A stretch of 64,000 nucleotides of DNA from Eleginops maclovinus (lineage: Eukaryota > Chordata > Actinopteri > Perciformes > Eleginopidae): positions 13,412,453 through 13,476,452 of the forward strand of contig NC_086362.1 of the NCBI RefSeq assembly GCF_036324505.1, in the 5' to 3' direction. Both the position numbers and the translations under genes were made by a program. The stretch's first letter is position 1. Every line of letters starts with the position of its first letter. The notes under the pieces were generated by a model, which was not told where the DNA came from, searched no databases, and saw only the letters and a program-made list of their open reading frames with translations. Positions 48,409-61,400 of this stretch are shown one piece after another.

Positions 48409-51400
48409 GACACTTTTCACATGTGGGAGCTTCACAGAAAACACATGAAGGTCAGTTTTCTCATCATGTCTGGTAAAAACAGTTGGAGGGAATGTTTACC
48501 AGGCAAGCAGGGGCTGATAAATATGCAATTTGTTGCATTATGGGACATGTAGTACCCTGGATTATTGGCTCTTGACCAACAGGGGACTATTTTTTTACAT
48601 TATTAGAAGCAACTGTTATTTAAAAAATACCCTTATAACCAATCATCAAATGTCAATGTAAGGGGTAGAGAATAATTTCATGGTCTTTCAAATGTCTATC
48701 ATTATAGTGCATATTTGCTGAGTGTTAAGGAAGATACAAATTTGAGGAAGATGTTCTTTTTTATTTTGCATTATAAATTCTAAATGTGATTGAAGTTGAC
48801 ATTTTGAGAATAAACGTTTAAAAAAAGCATTTTGTGGAAATTCGACATTCTCCAAAAAGTTTTTAAAAATGAAAGACTGGTCACCTTTTTTTTTACCTTT
48901 CCGACTGACATTAATAGTCTTCCACAGATATCCATACTTTGTGTCTATTTCAATCAATCTAATGCAGGGTGAGCTAAAATAAATGTGGCTTTTTGCATAT
49001 TGGAAATGAGCAAGATCTTGAAAAATGATAGAAAATGGATATTAAACAAAATGAGAGAAATATATCAATTAACAAAACAAATGGAGCAAGGAAACTGAAA
49101 GTCATGTTGGAAAATGTGATCAAATGTAAGAATTCGATCATTTATGTGTGAAAAAGAGCGTGCAGATTAAGCCCAAAGGTAGAAAAGGTTTATTACTGAA
49201 AAGGCATTGAAACATTCCCTTTGAACTGGTAAACAAGTCTGAATTACATTCTCAGAAGGTAACATAGCTCGGTCTCTTCCAGCTGTTCACACTGTGGTGC
49301 AGCTGTGCAGGCAGTTTCTCTGAGCGTCACACACCCATACAGCTTTGTGCTCAAACAACTTTTTGAAAGTCTTAGAAAAACTTGGGAATGCATTCCAGAG
49401 TTCACAAACAACCATCCATCTTTTTACTACTCATGCAAGAACGCCTTTGGATCCTCAAGACCGTCAAACAAGAAAACCTCTCTAACATGAAACTCTCTAC
49501 AGATATGGATAATGATTCATCGATACTCATTATATACGAGGAGATTCAATAAATAAAGCATAAAATGACTCAAACTGTTGTAAAACAGCAACAAAAAATT
49601 GGCATCTCATAACTACTTTAGTATTTTGTGTATTTACAGTGCAGCTGTTTTACATGGTGAAGCTCATATGAACTGCAGATGTTTTTTTACAGAATTGAGA
49701 GTAGATTAAAATAAATCAATAAAAAAAACACACAACATAACATACATAGGGTTTAAAGAACAGCATGGTGCAGTATCACATACAAAATCATGGAACAGTT
49801 CCGGACGACCATGCAACAATCCAGTAACGAGTCTAGAAAGGTTTCGGACCTGAACGCAACCTTTGTATATATATATTTTAAAACCAAATTAACTGTAGTA
49901 TAAATGTTAAACGCTTGTGCTGAGTGTGACAGAGTTTATTTTCCCATATCTGCCTGACACAGGGGAGGTGGATTCAAATGTACTGTTTAATGCCTTAAAA
50001 CAAGCATAGTTTTGTTCTGATGAAAAATGGTTAAAATCTGACTGTTTACTCAATTCATTAATGAGTTGAATTGCTCAACAATGTCTGATGTAAACTATTC
50101 CTACATTTAATAGAAGTAAAATGTCCCACAGTTTACTTAGTACAGCTGAACGAGAGAAATGATTTGATAGTCGTGGCTTATGTTCTAAAACCCTCAAACA
50201 AGACGACACAGCAGCAGCTTGTAAATCCCAAAAAGTCATGCTCCAAAGCATAACGGGCTTTATTCTCTATTTTGCCCTAAATTGAATCATAGTGGACCAA
50301 ATGAGAATCATGCTCAGTAGAAAAATTGTAAACTAGCAATTGAGCCAATAAACTTGTTAGGAAAACATTTACTGAGGTAATAAATCAAGTCATAGGTTGG
50401 TCATTTTTTCATTAACTTCTATACAATCTGACAGTGAAGTCGCCCCCTGCTTTCCATTAGAGAGGACGCAGGTTTAAGGCACTTCTGCAACGGATGCACT
50501 TTTCAGATTTGGAGGTTTTCCACTTTTTGGAAACCTTTTGGGGAAATGGTAACATTACTGTTTATCTGTTATCCAGCAGCAGGTTATATTAGCATGGTCT
50601 AACAGATGATGACAGAAACCAGTTTGAAAATGACTGCTGTATAAGAGATTGAAAATCATTTGTTGGATTTTTTCCATACGTAGGGTTGACCGATGCACAG
50701 AATCTTTGAAAATGAGGGAAAACTGCTATAATCCTGGAGTTAAATTTATTCTCTATGATAGTTTTAGTCCTGTATCAAGAGCATCGTCTGTATTGGAATA
50801 AGTCTGTTTGGTTTATGAGGAATGATAGCAGATTTCAGGAAGTAGGAATTCTGATCTGTGTGTTTCACAAAGAAAGGTCCTCGATTCTTCAGCTTCTGTT
50901 AGTACAAAGACATTGTTTCCCAGAATGTTTGACTCATCTTTTGAATATCATCACAGTATCTCAGCTGTAATAACTTCAATGTAAAAAAAAAGTAATACTT
51001 TCATTCATAATCCAACCTTACAACCCTGCTATGAAATGAGGTAAAGCTGCTTTAGGGTTGGATGTTCCCTATACAGCATTATTTCAAGATGACTTTCTAT
51101 GAAGGTACAAAAAAATGGAATAACAATATATAAATAAGACAACGTTTGAGTGTTCTCTCCTGGGTGGTTTTCCGTTGTGTCCTGCAGTCATACCCTCTGC
51201 GCTCCAGTTCCTGTTCTCCTGCAAAACAAGTTGGACCGGTTCAGCGAAAGGAAAATAAAGAAGACAGTTTTTAGTCTCATGACCTCCATTCTAAAAGGAA
51301 TTCAGAAGTCTAAAAAGAGAAGAATAATAAATGATAACATTTAGATATTATTTGTCTACATGTTTCTCTAATCTTTAAATGAGACAGACAGAGAGGGAAC

Positions 51401-51504
51401 TATCGCTCTTCAAAAATGTTGATGTTCATCTATGACATTACCTAACATTAGCCACTGTAAACCCCCTGCTCATACACAGGGGCTAAACTGTGATTTATTA
51501 TGTT

Positions 51505-51524
51505 GGGGGGGGGGGGGGGGGGGG
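51505..51524 (+). repeat. G20 homopolymer
   Basis: Twenty consecutive G between TGTT and CTATGC. Confidence 0.97.
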
Positions 51525-52154
51525 CTATGCTGTGTCAAGGATAATATTGAAATATACACACACCTTAACAGATATCCAAATATTTCCATGAACTTCACAA
51601 ATGCCATTTTCATCCCTGTAGCAGCAGCAAGCAGAGCCGAGGTGACAGCTTCCAGAGAACGGAACTTTTGTTTCACTTTAAGATTATTTCTGCCAACCAG
51701 TGCCTTTATAGCAGAGACAGAATTGAAACACCCGGGTCCTCCGCTTGGGGACCAATCCCCAGTACATGGAGCTGTACAGCGGCCCGGACAGCCCCTTTTT
51801 AATCTAATCCCTAGTCCTAGAAGACCCAGTCAGGCTGTAGCAGCAAAATGCCTGAGAGTATTGAATTAGGGAAAAAAGAGTATTGTATGGACTGTGCCAA
51901 AGGCCTTTTTTTTTTAAAGTTTTGAATGTCTGGTGTCATATTTTATGACATTATTGCCCATAAAGAAAGTGGATTGGTTGATCTTTTAGTTATTTGGCTT
52001 CTACTGTATAGCGTAGTGGAGTAAAAAGTACGACATTAGCTTCCAAAATGTACTAGAGTAGAAGTATAAAGAAGCATAAAATAAAAATACTCAAAGTACA
52101 AGCACCCAAAATGTTACTCGAGTACAGTACTTGAGTTACCCGCTGCTGTACCTG

Positions 52155-52468
52155 TCAGACCCCGCTCTGCTGCTGCAGTTGGCTGGTGAAGAAGCGCTCT
52201 CTCTGGGACACCTGCTCGTCCCAGGCCTCCAGGATCTGTCGCTGCTCCCCAGGCTCCAGGCTCAGGGTGTGGGGGTGAGCCTCGTCGATGTGAGCCCTCA
52301 CCCCCTCCAGGCTGTGGGAGTACTGCAGCTCCCCGCACACCATGCACACCAGCAGCTGGTTGAGAGGATCGTAGTCCATGAGGTAGCGGTTCCTCCACAC
52401 CGCGTCCGAGACGGGACCCTCCTCTTCATCGTGGTCCTCATAGTCATCGAACAGAAGCGCCGACTCAT
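52155..52468 (-). CDS. Gene 3 coding exon 5 (SPINDOC-like zinc finger, C-terminus)
   Basis: Acceptor CTCTCCAG. Encodes DESALLFDDYEDHDEEEGPV, WRNRYLMDYDPLNQLLVCMV, the ligands C-M-V-C and H-I-D-E-A-H, and TLSLEPGEQRQILEAWDEQV, ending SGV and TGA at 52157-52155. A GTACAG sequence a few bases after the stop could be a donor for an intron in the 3' UTR. Confidence 0.9.
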
Positions 52469-55400
52469 CTGGAGAGAGGGAATGGGAAACATTTTGTGTG
52501 AAATTGAGGTAGATACCACACAATGTTGTACTTCCTCAATGTAGTGCCACTTTTAGATACTGTGTATACTATCAGCCTCTGACTCCGCTCGTAGCAGTCA
52601 GTGGAATAAAGTAACTAAGTACATTTACTCAACACCTGTACAGTTCTGAGGTACTTGTAATTTAACAGAGTATTCCTACACTCTGGTACTTCTACTTTAC
52701 TCAAGTACAAGATCTGAGTACTTCTACTTTAACTCAAGTACAAGATCTGAGTACTTCTACTTTTACTCAAGTACAAGATCTGAGTACTTCTACTTTTACT
52801 CAAGTACAAGATCTGAGTACTTCTACTTTTACTCAAGTACAATATCTGAATACTTCTACTTTTACTCAAGTACAAGATCTGAGTACTTCTACTTTTACTC
52901 AAGTACAAGATCTGAGTACTTCTACTTTTACTCAAGTACAAGATCTGAGTACTTCTACTTTTACTCAAGTACAATATCTGAATACTTCTACTTTTACTCA
53001 AGTACAAGATCTGAGTACTTCTACTTTTACTCAAGTACAATATCTGAATACTTCTACTTTTACTCAAGTACAAGATCTGAGTACTTCTACTTTTACTCAA
53101 GTACAAGATCTGAGTACTTCTACTTTTACTCAAGTACAAGATCTGAGTACTTCTACTTTTACTCAAGTACAATATCTGAATACTTCTACTTTTACTCAAG
53201 TACAAGATCTGAGTACTTCTACTTTTACTCAAGTACAATATCTGAATACTTCTACTTTTACTCAAGTACAAGATCTGAGTACTTCTACTTTTACTCAAGT
53301 ACAAGATCTGAGTACTTTTTCCACCTCTGTTAGAAGTCCTTTGCTTAAGTACAATTTGGAGGAACTTTTGCTTGAGTATTTTCATTTCTGCTGCAGTTAG
53401 AAATCACATGCCAATATTATGCTCTTTCAGATTAATATTATAAACTATAACCAACAAATAAAGTAGTAGGAAATATACAAATTGTTGTACTTAATCACAT
53501 TACTGCAGTAAATGTACTCTGCTTTGTTTGACCTCTCTGTATTACTTTCAGTTCACAGCAACAGAATTGATACTTTACCTTCTACTGAAGCTGTGAAGTT
53601 TGAGAATGAAAAGGAAGCTGGGTCAGCGTCCTCTGACGTGCTTTAAAGAGAGAAAAGTTACATTTATTATCATCCCACATCGAGCTGGCATCCAAACTCA
53701 TATGAAATCATAGATCAAGTAATATAGACCTCATTAGATGTTCCGACTCCTCGGAGGAGCTCACCCACTGACCAGAATCCTGCAGGAAACATCAGAGCAT
53801 CAGCAAAATCAGGGTTTGAAGTAAAAATAATAAAGATTTTACAGAACAATCAAACTCTGGCCTCTGGTAGACCCTCACACAATACAGACTGTTGAGATCT
53901 TGTGCAAAACGTCTGCAATGTGTAATATATACACCTTTTCTTCTGGCAATTCTACTGAGCAACAACCTTAATGGTTTTTATGTACAAAACATCATTTTTT
54001 AAGTTTCGTAAACCTTTATATGTTCACTTAGCTTAGCTTTAGCCATGGATGAGTACCTATGTGTCTGTATTTAGAACACTTTATTACAAATGTGTGCTTT
54101 TCTCTATATTCAACCTGTTAGCTACTTTATTATTGCTTGGCTTTTATCTGCTATAAGACTATACTTTACTGATCCCAACTTGGGAAATACCTCCGTCACA
54201 GTAGCATAGAAAACATTGCACATGAATGACACATATATACAATAAAAACAATAAAGATATACACCATGAGCAGTATAAGATAAACGGAATATGCAAAACT
54301 GTAAATAAAGTATATACATAAAGGATATGATAATGAAGGAACATATCTATAGAGTATATGTATCGAATACACAATCTAAATATACAAATATACAGAATAG
54401 AAGGCATGATCCAATAACCTCCCAAAATAAACAAATTGAATACAATATACACTATATCCCTTTTTGCTGTAGCTCTGTAAATGTCCCCGCTGCAGGACTA
54501 ATACAGGAATTCTATAATAGTATATATATATATATATATATATATACACCTGAGCATCTTTTACCTGTGTATGCAGATCCTGGGCCGGCAGGATGGACCT
54601 CAGGTTGTTGGGTGTTCTCCTCGGGGAGATCCCCTTGTCCTTGATGGCCTTCCTGGCTCTCTGCTCCTTCTTCTTTATCCTCCAGTACTCCCTCTTCCTC
54701 CTCAGGAAGTCCTCCTCAGACTCCCCTGGAATGGGCTTTGGTGGAACCATGGTGCTGGTCAGTGGCGGACTTTGTATCATGTGATTGGCGCTCTGAAGCT
54801 GAGCACAAGGGATTTTAATTGGACTGGAATTTGGAGTGTGAGGGGGTTCAATAGGTTGCAGGTTGATGCTGGAAAGCGGGTTCGCTGGGGGCTTCAGAGT
54901 AGGCAGGAAGGGGGGTTTGTCTACACCTGTGTGTGTTGGCGTCCACTTTTGTGTCATGCCTTGCTGTCGATTCTCGTGATCTGCTAGATGAGTGGACACT
55001 TTCTGCCCAATGTTCATGTGGTTATGCTGAATCCTGGGTGGACAGGACACACTGGTGACGGGCAGTTTGACCCGGATCGTGTCAGGGGACTGTTTAGCAC
55101 CACATGTGGTGGGGCTAACCAGCAGGACTGTGGGGACACTGCTCACTGCAGTCAGAGAGGAAGTGGATGGCTTGGGCTGGAGGGCTCGTTTGGCTGGAGG
55201 ACTCACAGCCTTCACAGTGGTAACAATAACCCGACCTGGAGCCTGAAACACAACAACACAACGTGGAGGTTATCTCACAGGTTAACACTAGTAAATACAA
55301 CATTTTATATGTGGTATTTATATGTAGAAGGCAAACCGTTGTCATATATTTTGGTCTTGTAATGTTTTGTGTGACTTCTGGGAAATAACTATAAGAGAAA

Positions 55401-58400
55401 AGCCAAATACGTTTGGCATTTCTCTAAACAAGAACCCACTAACTTTAATACAAGGGAAAACACGGGAAGGAATTAAAAAGAGAGATTCCTAATTATTGCT
55501 TTTAATGAGAATAGCTATTATTAAACAAATAACAAGGAATTGGTTAAAAGATGGAGGAATCTAGGAAATGAAATTTATGGAATGGAAAAAATAAGAATCG
55601 GAAACCAAGTTCAGATGAAAGATGGGGATTTGGTGAGATATAGAACATAAAATATTTATAATGACCAGGCGGGTAGATTCATGTATTTATGAGTAGTGTG
55701 TTAGCATTACCCTGTACTTGAGTAAAGTAGAAGTACCAGAGTGTAGGAATACTCTGTCACAGTAAAAGTATTCTAAATGTTCCTCCAGTGAAAGTAGAAA
55801 GTACTCTCATCTAAATGTACTTAAAGTAGCGACAGTAAAAGTAGTCATTGTTTGATTGGTCCATTTCAGAATAATATCTCTGATCTGTTTTATAATGATT
55901 GATCATTAAAGTGTTCTCAGAGCTGGTAAAGGTGCAGCTAGTTTGAATGGCTTTGTATACTGCAGGGTAGCTGCTGGATTTACTGCAGGTGAACTAAAGT
56001 CAGATTTAAGGGCTGATTATATTTACCATCATTCATCCAGATCTGTAAAGTAACTAAAGGGATTAAATACATGTAGTGGAGTAAAGCTACAGTTATTTTA
56101 TGTATGCAAGTGCTTATTTTGTTTTGTATGCCTTTTAATCAAATAATTTCATAAAATGCAAATAAGGAAAAAACACTCAAAAACCATCAGACCATAATCC
56201 CTCTGAACCATGCCTATGTGTGTATGCCTTTAGCGTTCAGTGGGCCCCTCTTAGTCAACTCCTCTCTATTTTTGCTGTTCAAATGTCAAATGCCAGCCAG
56301 AGGTTTGCAGTGTAATGACTCAGGTTTCAGCTGGAGAGTGCTGCGGCCATGCCAACAAACATTGAACCCTGCATGGGTTCGAGCCAGTCCCTCAGCATTG
56401 ACACTGATATTTTTAGTATCAAGGGATGCTTTGAATTCAGTCATCAGGATTAATCATCCAGAGGGATTATAAAAAGATCTTTGGGGGTTTATTTTAAGGG
56501 TCACCAATCACTCTAGCTATAAAGGTTTTAAGACAATGACATTTAGTGCATTGAGGATTAAAGGGGGCAAAAGAAAAAGTGTTTGTAAAAACCAGCGTAT
56601 TATCCCACCAAAATACATGTTCTTGCTCACATCCAACTAGCCAAATTTGCAGCTAACATCTGTTACACACATGTCTGTATTCAAGTGTATTTTATCGCAG
56701 GTAAAACATGATCCTGGGGTTTTCAGTCCATGGCCTGGCCTAAATGGGAACAACTACTGCACTGGACAGCATGTATTGAATACAGTATCCCTTAAACAAA
56801 GGCTAATTAGCATACTGTTAGCCTGTGCTAGCATTAGCATTCAAAGATTACATTTGTACTTTACTTGAGTATTTCCATTTCAAGCTACGTTATACTTCTA
56901 CTCCACTACACTTTAGTGGCTAATATCTTACTTTTCACTCCACTACTTTTATTTAACACTCACAGTTACTTTGTACATATAAAACACATGATATGCTGAT
57001 ATGGTATACTGCAGTACTGTACTACTACACCACGCAGTATTTCAAGTATCTCAATTTGATCCACTCTGACCAACTTCAACACTGAAATGCTCTTACATGT
57101 ATAAAAACCGGATAATATAAAAACCATAATAATATAATACTGTGGAAAGATCCATTCGGCATTCGGAGTACTTTTACTGTAAATACGTGTACCTTTAGCT
57201 CATAATACTTCTGTGCTTTATTATATTCAGAAATAGGCCATTCAGTAGAATGAGTACTTTAAGTATATTTTAATGCTTAAACTTTTGTACTTTTACTTCT
57301 GGTGAAGTACTTTAAAACAATCCTATATGTACCTTTACTGAAGTAATGGACTTGAGTAAATGTTCCCCCACTGGTAACTGACGAGCACTAACCTTGTTGT
57401 TAACATTTTAGTGTCATGTTCGGAAAAGAGTAGACAATAAAAATGAATTATTGAAACCTCAGAATCCTGTTTTAGCTTTTTACAAAGAAAGGTAAAAACA
57501 AATACACATGCTCATGTCTCAGAAGCTAGCAAGCAGAGTGAGCAGGACTTCAGCTCTGCACAGAGTTTGATGTTGCTTTTACTATCCCTCTCTGCGACCA
57601 GGTCAAATCTAATTCAAATATAATGCTGTTTTAAGTAATGGTGGGAAGTAACTAAGAACATTTACTCAAGTACTGTACTAAAGTACACATTTGAGGTACT
57701 TGTACTTCAAGTATTTTAATTTTATACTACTTTATACTTCAACTCTACTTCTACTATTTTTTACTCACTAAATTGATTTACTACTTATGTTATTCATTCA
57801 GAGTTTGACAGGCAACACCTTTTTCAGGGTGATTATTTTGAATAGATGAAAGCATCCAACACTATATTTAAATAACTAAAACCATGAGTGGGTTAACAGA
57901 AAATTAATTAGTATCATTTTGCTAACACATTTCATAGTTCCAGGTTCTTCAATTTGAAGAAGTGCTTTAAAATGTTTTTAAAATGTTGAAATATTTGATG
58001 AGTTATCAAAGTGGGTCATTTTACACCAACTACTTTAAGAACATTTTCCTAGTCGTACTTAAATACTTTTACTTAATAACCATTCTTGATGCAATACTTT
58101 TACTTGAAATAAAGTATCTTTATAGAGCGGTTGTAATATTTTAACTCAAGTAAAATCTCTTGATACTTTTTCAGCAGTCTCATTACCTGAATGTTTTTTA
58201 GTCGGCTGCTGCATTCCCCCTGTCGTTCTCTCTGCCTCGCTCTTAACCTGGCCCTCTGCTGCCTCTTCATCAGCTTCCAGTACTCCCTCTTCCTCTGCAG
58301 GCTCATCATACCGCCCTGCTCGGCCCCCAAGCTGCAAGGTCCTGGTGCTGACGGTGAGTTTTGGCCTTCTTCTGGGGCCTGTAAAAGTTGTTCACAGTGT

Positions 58401-61400
58401 TGCTGCTGTAGTTGCAGTGGAACCATGGGAAGGTGATGTAGCTTTGGCGGCTCTGGGGAACTGCTGCTGCTTTGATGGCTTTCTGTTTTGGTTTGAGGAC
58501 TCATGGTTCTGTTTGGTGAAGATGGGATGTCAGAATCTTCCATGGAGGGGTCCAATTTGAAATTGGAAGAGGTTTGGGATGAGTGCTCACAGGTAGGATT
58601 CAAGACTACCTCGTTGGAATCGGGAGGATGTGGAAGTGTGTCGCTACTTTGGGATGCATCCTTGAGAAGAGGGCTTTGTGAACCCGCAGGTACCAAAGCA
58701 TCGCTATCTGGCTGCCAGCTTTTTATCTCCAATGTCAAGTCAGCAGCAATTGGAGCCCCCTCATTCTGGGGTGAATTGGGGTTCATCTCTTGCTGTGAGG
58801 CCCCCTCATTTGACTCTATTTTAATGTGGGTCACTGTGCTTAGTGATTCTTCCAGGAGTTTCTTCATGGAAGCCACGGCTAGCAGAGTGGTAGCCTGGCT
58901 GTCTGAATTCAGAGCTGGGTCAGGCTCCGGCTGAGGCGCTGGAGGTGGTGGTGTTGGTGGTGGTGGGGAGGTGGGGGGCTTGATTTCTGGACAGATGGCA
59001 TGTTCTGGTTGATAATTTAGGTCAACTGCTGGCATAGGCTCAGACTCCTGTTTTATCTCATTTGCATTTGGCGTAACAGGCACGCTGTTGTTGGGGGGGG
59101 ATTGTGCATTTCCTGTGAGACTTCTACCTTGTGTGGCAGTGGTTCCTGGTGCTTGCTTCTGGGCCCTCCTCCTCTGTAAGGCCGCAGTGGCCCTCGCATG
59201 TAAAACCCCCTGCTTCAGTCGAGCAGAGCGAGCTGCCCTCTGCTCTCGTTTCTTTATCCTCCAGTACTCCCTCTTTTTAGCCATCCTCTCCTCCTCTGTC
59301 AGCGCTGGATCCAGAGAGAGCGCTGATAGAGACGGTGCACTACTGGAGACGGTCATTTTCATGACACACCCACCGAGGTTTGACCCTGCTGTCGATCCGA
59401 CAGTAGCAGTATTTTGAGAGATCTGAGGATGAGTGAGTCTGATCTGACTGACGGTTTGGATTGCTGACTTGTGTGAATTAGAAACAGTTGTGCTTTCAAG
59501 TTGAGTCCTTGGTCTGATTAACAGTACTCTTGGAGGCGTGTTGACCGACTGTCCAGCAAGAGGAATAGTGACTCTTACCTGAGTTGGGCGAGGTGCAGGG
59601 TGGAGCTGGTTTACACGAACGGGTGTAGTACCTCTCTGTTTAGTATCAGGTGGCTCAGTTTTTACGATGGGTGTATTATTAGATTCTACATGACACTCTT
59701 CTTCACTTTTACATGCTGCTGTGTTGTGATCTGTAGAATCCTGGGGAATGTTAATGCTCACTGTCCCGTCCTCTTTGATGAACCCTCCAATGGTCTCAGA
59801 GGCGTGGGTAAGGGTGCTTCCTCCCGATTGGGCCATCGCTCTGGCCCTCCGCATCTCCTCCAGGATGTTCTGGTAACGCTTCACTCTGCGCATCAGGGAG
59901 TCCTTCTCCTTCAAACGAACCCTTACTTCCATGGACAGCTTAGCTCGCTGCTCGCGCTTCTTTATCCGCCAATACTCTCGCCGTTTGGCTATTATCTGCT
60001 CAGGTGTGTCGTTGGGGTCGATTTGGGGCATATTTCTGCTACCAAAGACTGAAGCAAGAAATGGGGATTTACATCTTATGTTTCTTTGATTCATGAAATT
60101 CCTCTGGGCATCGATAAACCTTTGCCTAGGTGTTTTACAGCGAGCGATCCCTCTGGAAACATTAGAAATATTTACATAACTTGGAACTTTCCTCTGTGAC
60201 TCCCCTGGCTTTCTAATGGAAATAACATTACATCTGATGGCTGTCTGTGGTGTCCTATTCCCATGTGGGTTTGGTACTGTAATCCGGTTAGTTTGCAGGT
60301 TAACTGTAGTTAACATTGCTGCCCCACCTTGCACTTTAAAAATGTCCCTTTTGGCAGATGTAAAGGAAGTTTTTACCCGAGTAGGACACTGCTTCTGGAC
60401 GGCTCCTCTCAAAAACGACTGAGATGGAAGATGCTGAAGAATGGCGCCGCCTACAAGTCCCGCTTTTTGTGCTGTTTGCCTTGCTAACGTCATCTCACTG
60501 CTCTGCGTCTTTTCCCTAGCTTTAGCGTTCTGCGCTGCCTGCTTTGCTCTCTGCTGTCGCTTTTTGATCCGCCATTGCTCTCTGCGCCTGGCTGCTCTCT
60601 GCTCCTCTGGCTCCAGGAGAGACTGCGAGTTGCTAACACCTTGGGCCCTATGCACGGTGACCAAGGCACTCTTTGTTCCACTCTGAGGTGTTGCTGTTCT
60701 GCCCTCTGTTTTAATACAAACCGGGACACATGGAGAAGACATAATAATCATACCTGTGGTCACATTGGGGGCTGAGAGTGTGGGCTGAACGCGTAATGCA
60801 ACTTGTGCCTTTTGCTGCGTTTTTGGGACTGATGGACCCTGCATAGACACACATGGCTGAGGTTGTGTTTTAGCAGAGCTGCCATTGGTAGCTCTGGTCA
60901 CTCTGACTGGAGGCACAGAGGAGCGGGGGTTCAGCTGGGTTCCAGTGTGTGAGGCAACAGCTCTGCTCACAGCACCTCTTACTGTAGCTGTGTTGCGCCT
61001 AGCAACTTTGGCAGGGATGGAACTTGATGCTGTCAACTGAGGCAAGACCTTGTTGAGTTCCACTGTACTGAGCCACTTCTCCTTCCTGCCAGGGCCTTCA
61101 ATTGAGCTCTCCCCTACTCTTTTTCCTCTCTGTGGTGCAGGGGATACATTGGTTTTGTACGAGCCATCATTACTCTGCAAAGGAGAGGAGAAAGCAGCAA
61201 AAGAGCCGGAGAGAGTGGAATTCCCGGCTGCAGGGGCATGAGGATGTAAGAACTTTCCCCCTTGACCGTTTTGTGTGGACTTCCGTCTGCGCTCTGTCAG
61301 TCGGGCCCTCTGTTCTCGTTTCTTGTTTCTCCAGTATTGTCTCTTTTGGTTGAGGGTGGCATCATCATATTCTGAGGCAGGCCGGTAGCGGTGGGACGTT

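Larger units (their letters stand above)
47700..52154. other. Convergent intergenic region between ecsit and gene 3
   Basis: No confident gene. It probably includes the 3' UTR of the minus-strand gene; minus-strand AATAAA candidates occur at about 51,476, 50,746 and 49,189. 48,296-48,408 is a Tc1-like fragment, 51,505-51,524 a G20 run, and 52,009-52,140 a reverse ACTCAAGTA-family piece. Confidence 0.5.
55243..58186. other. Gene 3 intron 1, largely dispersed repeats
   Basis: Contains ACTCAAGTA-family copies at about 55,705-56,100 (reverse), 56,850-57,372 and 57,636-58,170 (forward). The rest (for example 56,150-56,800) shows nothing recognisable. Confidence 0.6.

Noticed and set aside
51432..51869. 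145-codon frame spanning the G20 run
   Set aside because: Includes a polyglycine from the homopolymer, has no similarity to anything I recognise, and shows no splice context.
52729..53385. 218-codon frame with repeating STQILYLSKSR peptide
   Set aside because: Product of the 33-bp array, which lies in an intron of gene 3 and has the composition of the dispersed element.
54571..54987. 138-codon plus-strand frame
   Set aside because: Antisense of gene 3 exon 2.
59600..60052. 150-codon plus-strand frame
   Set aside because: Antisense of gene 3 exon 1, as are the other plus-strand frames between 58.2 and 61.4 kb.
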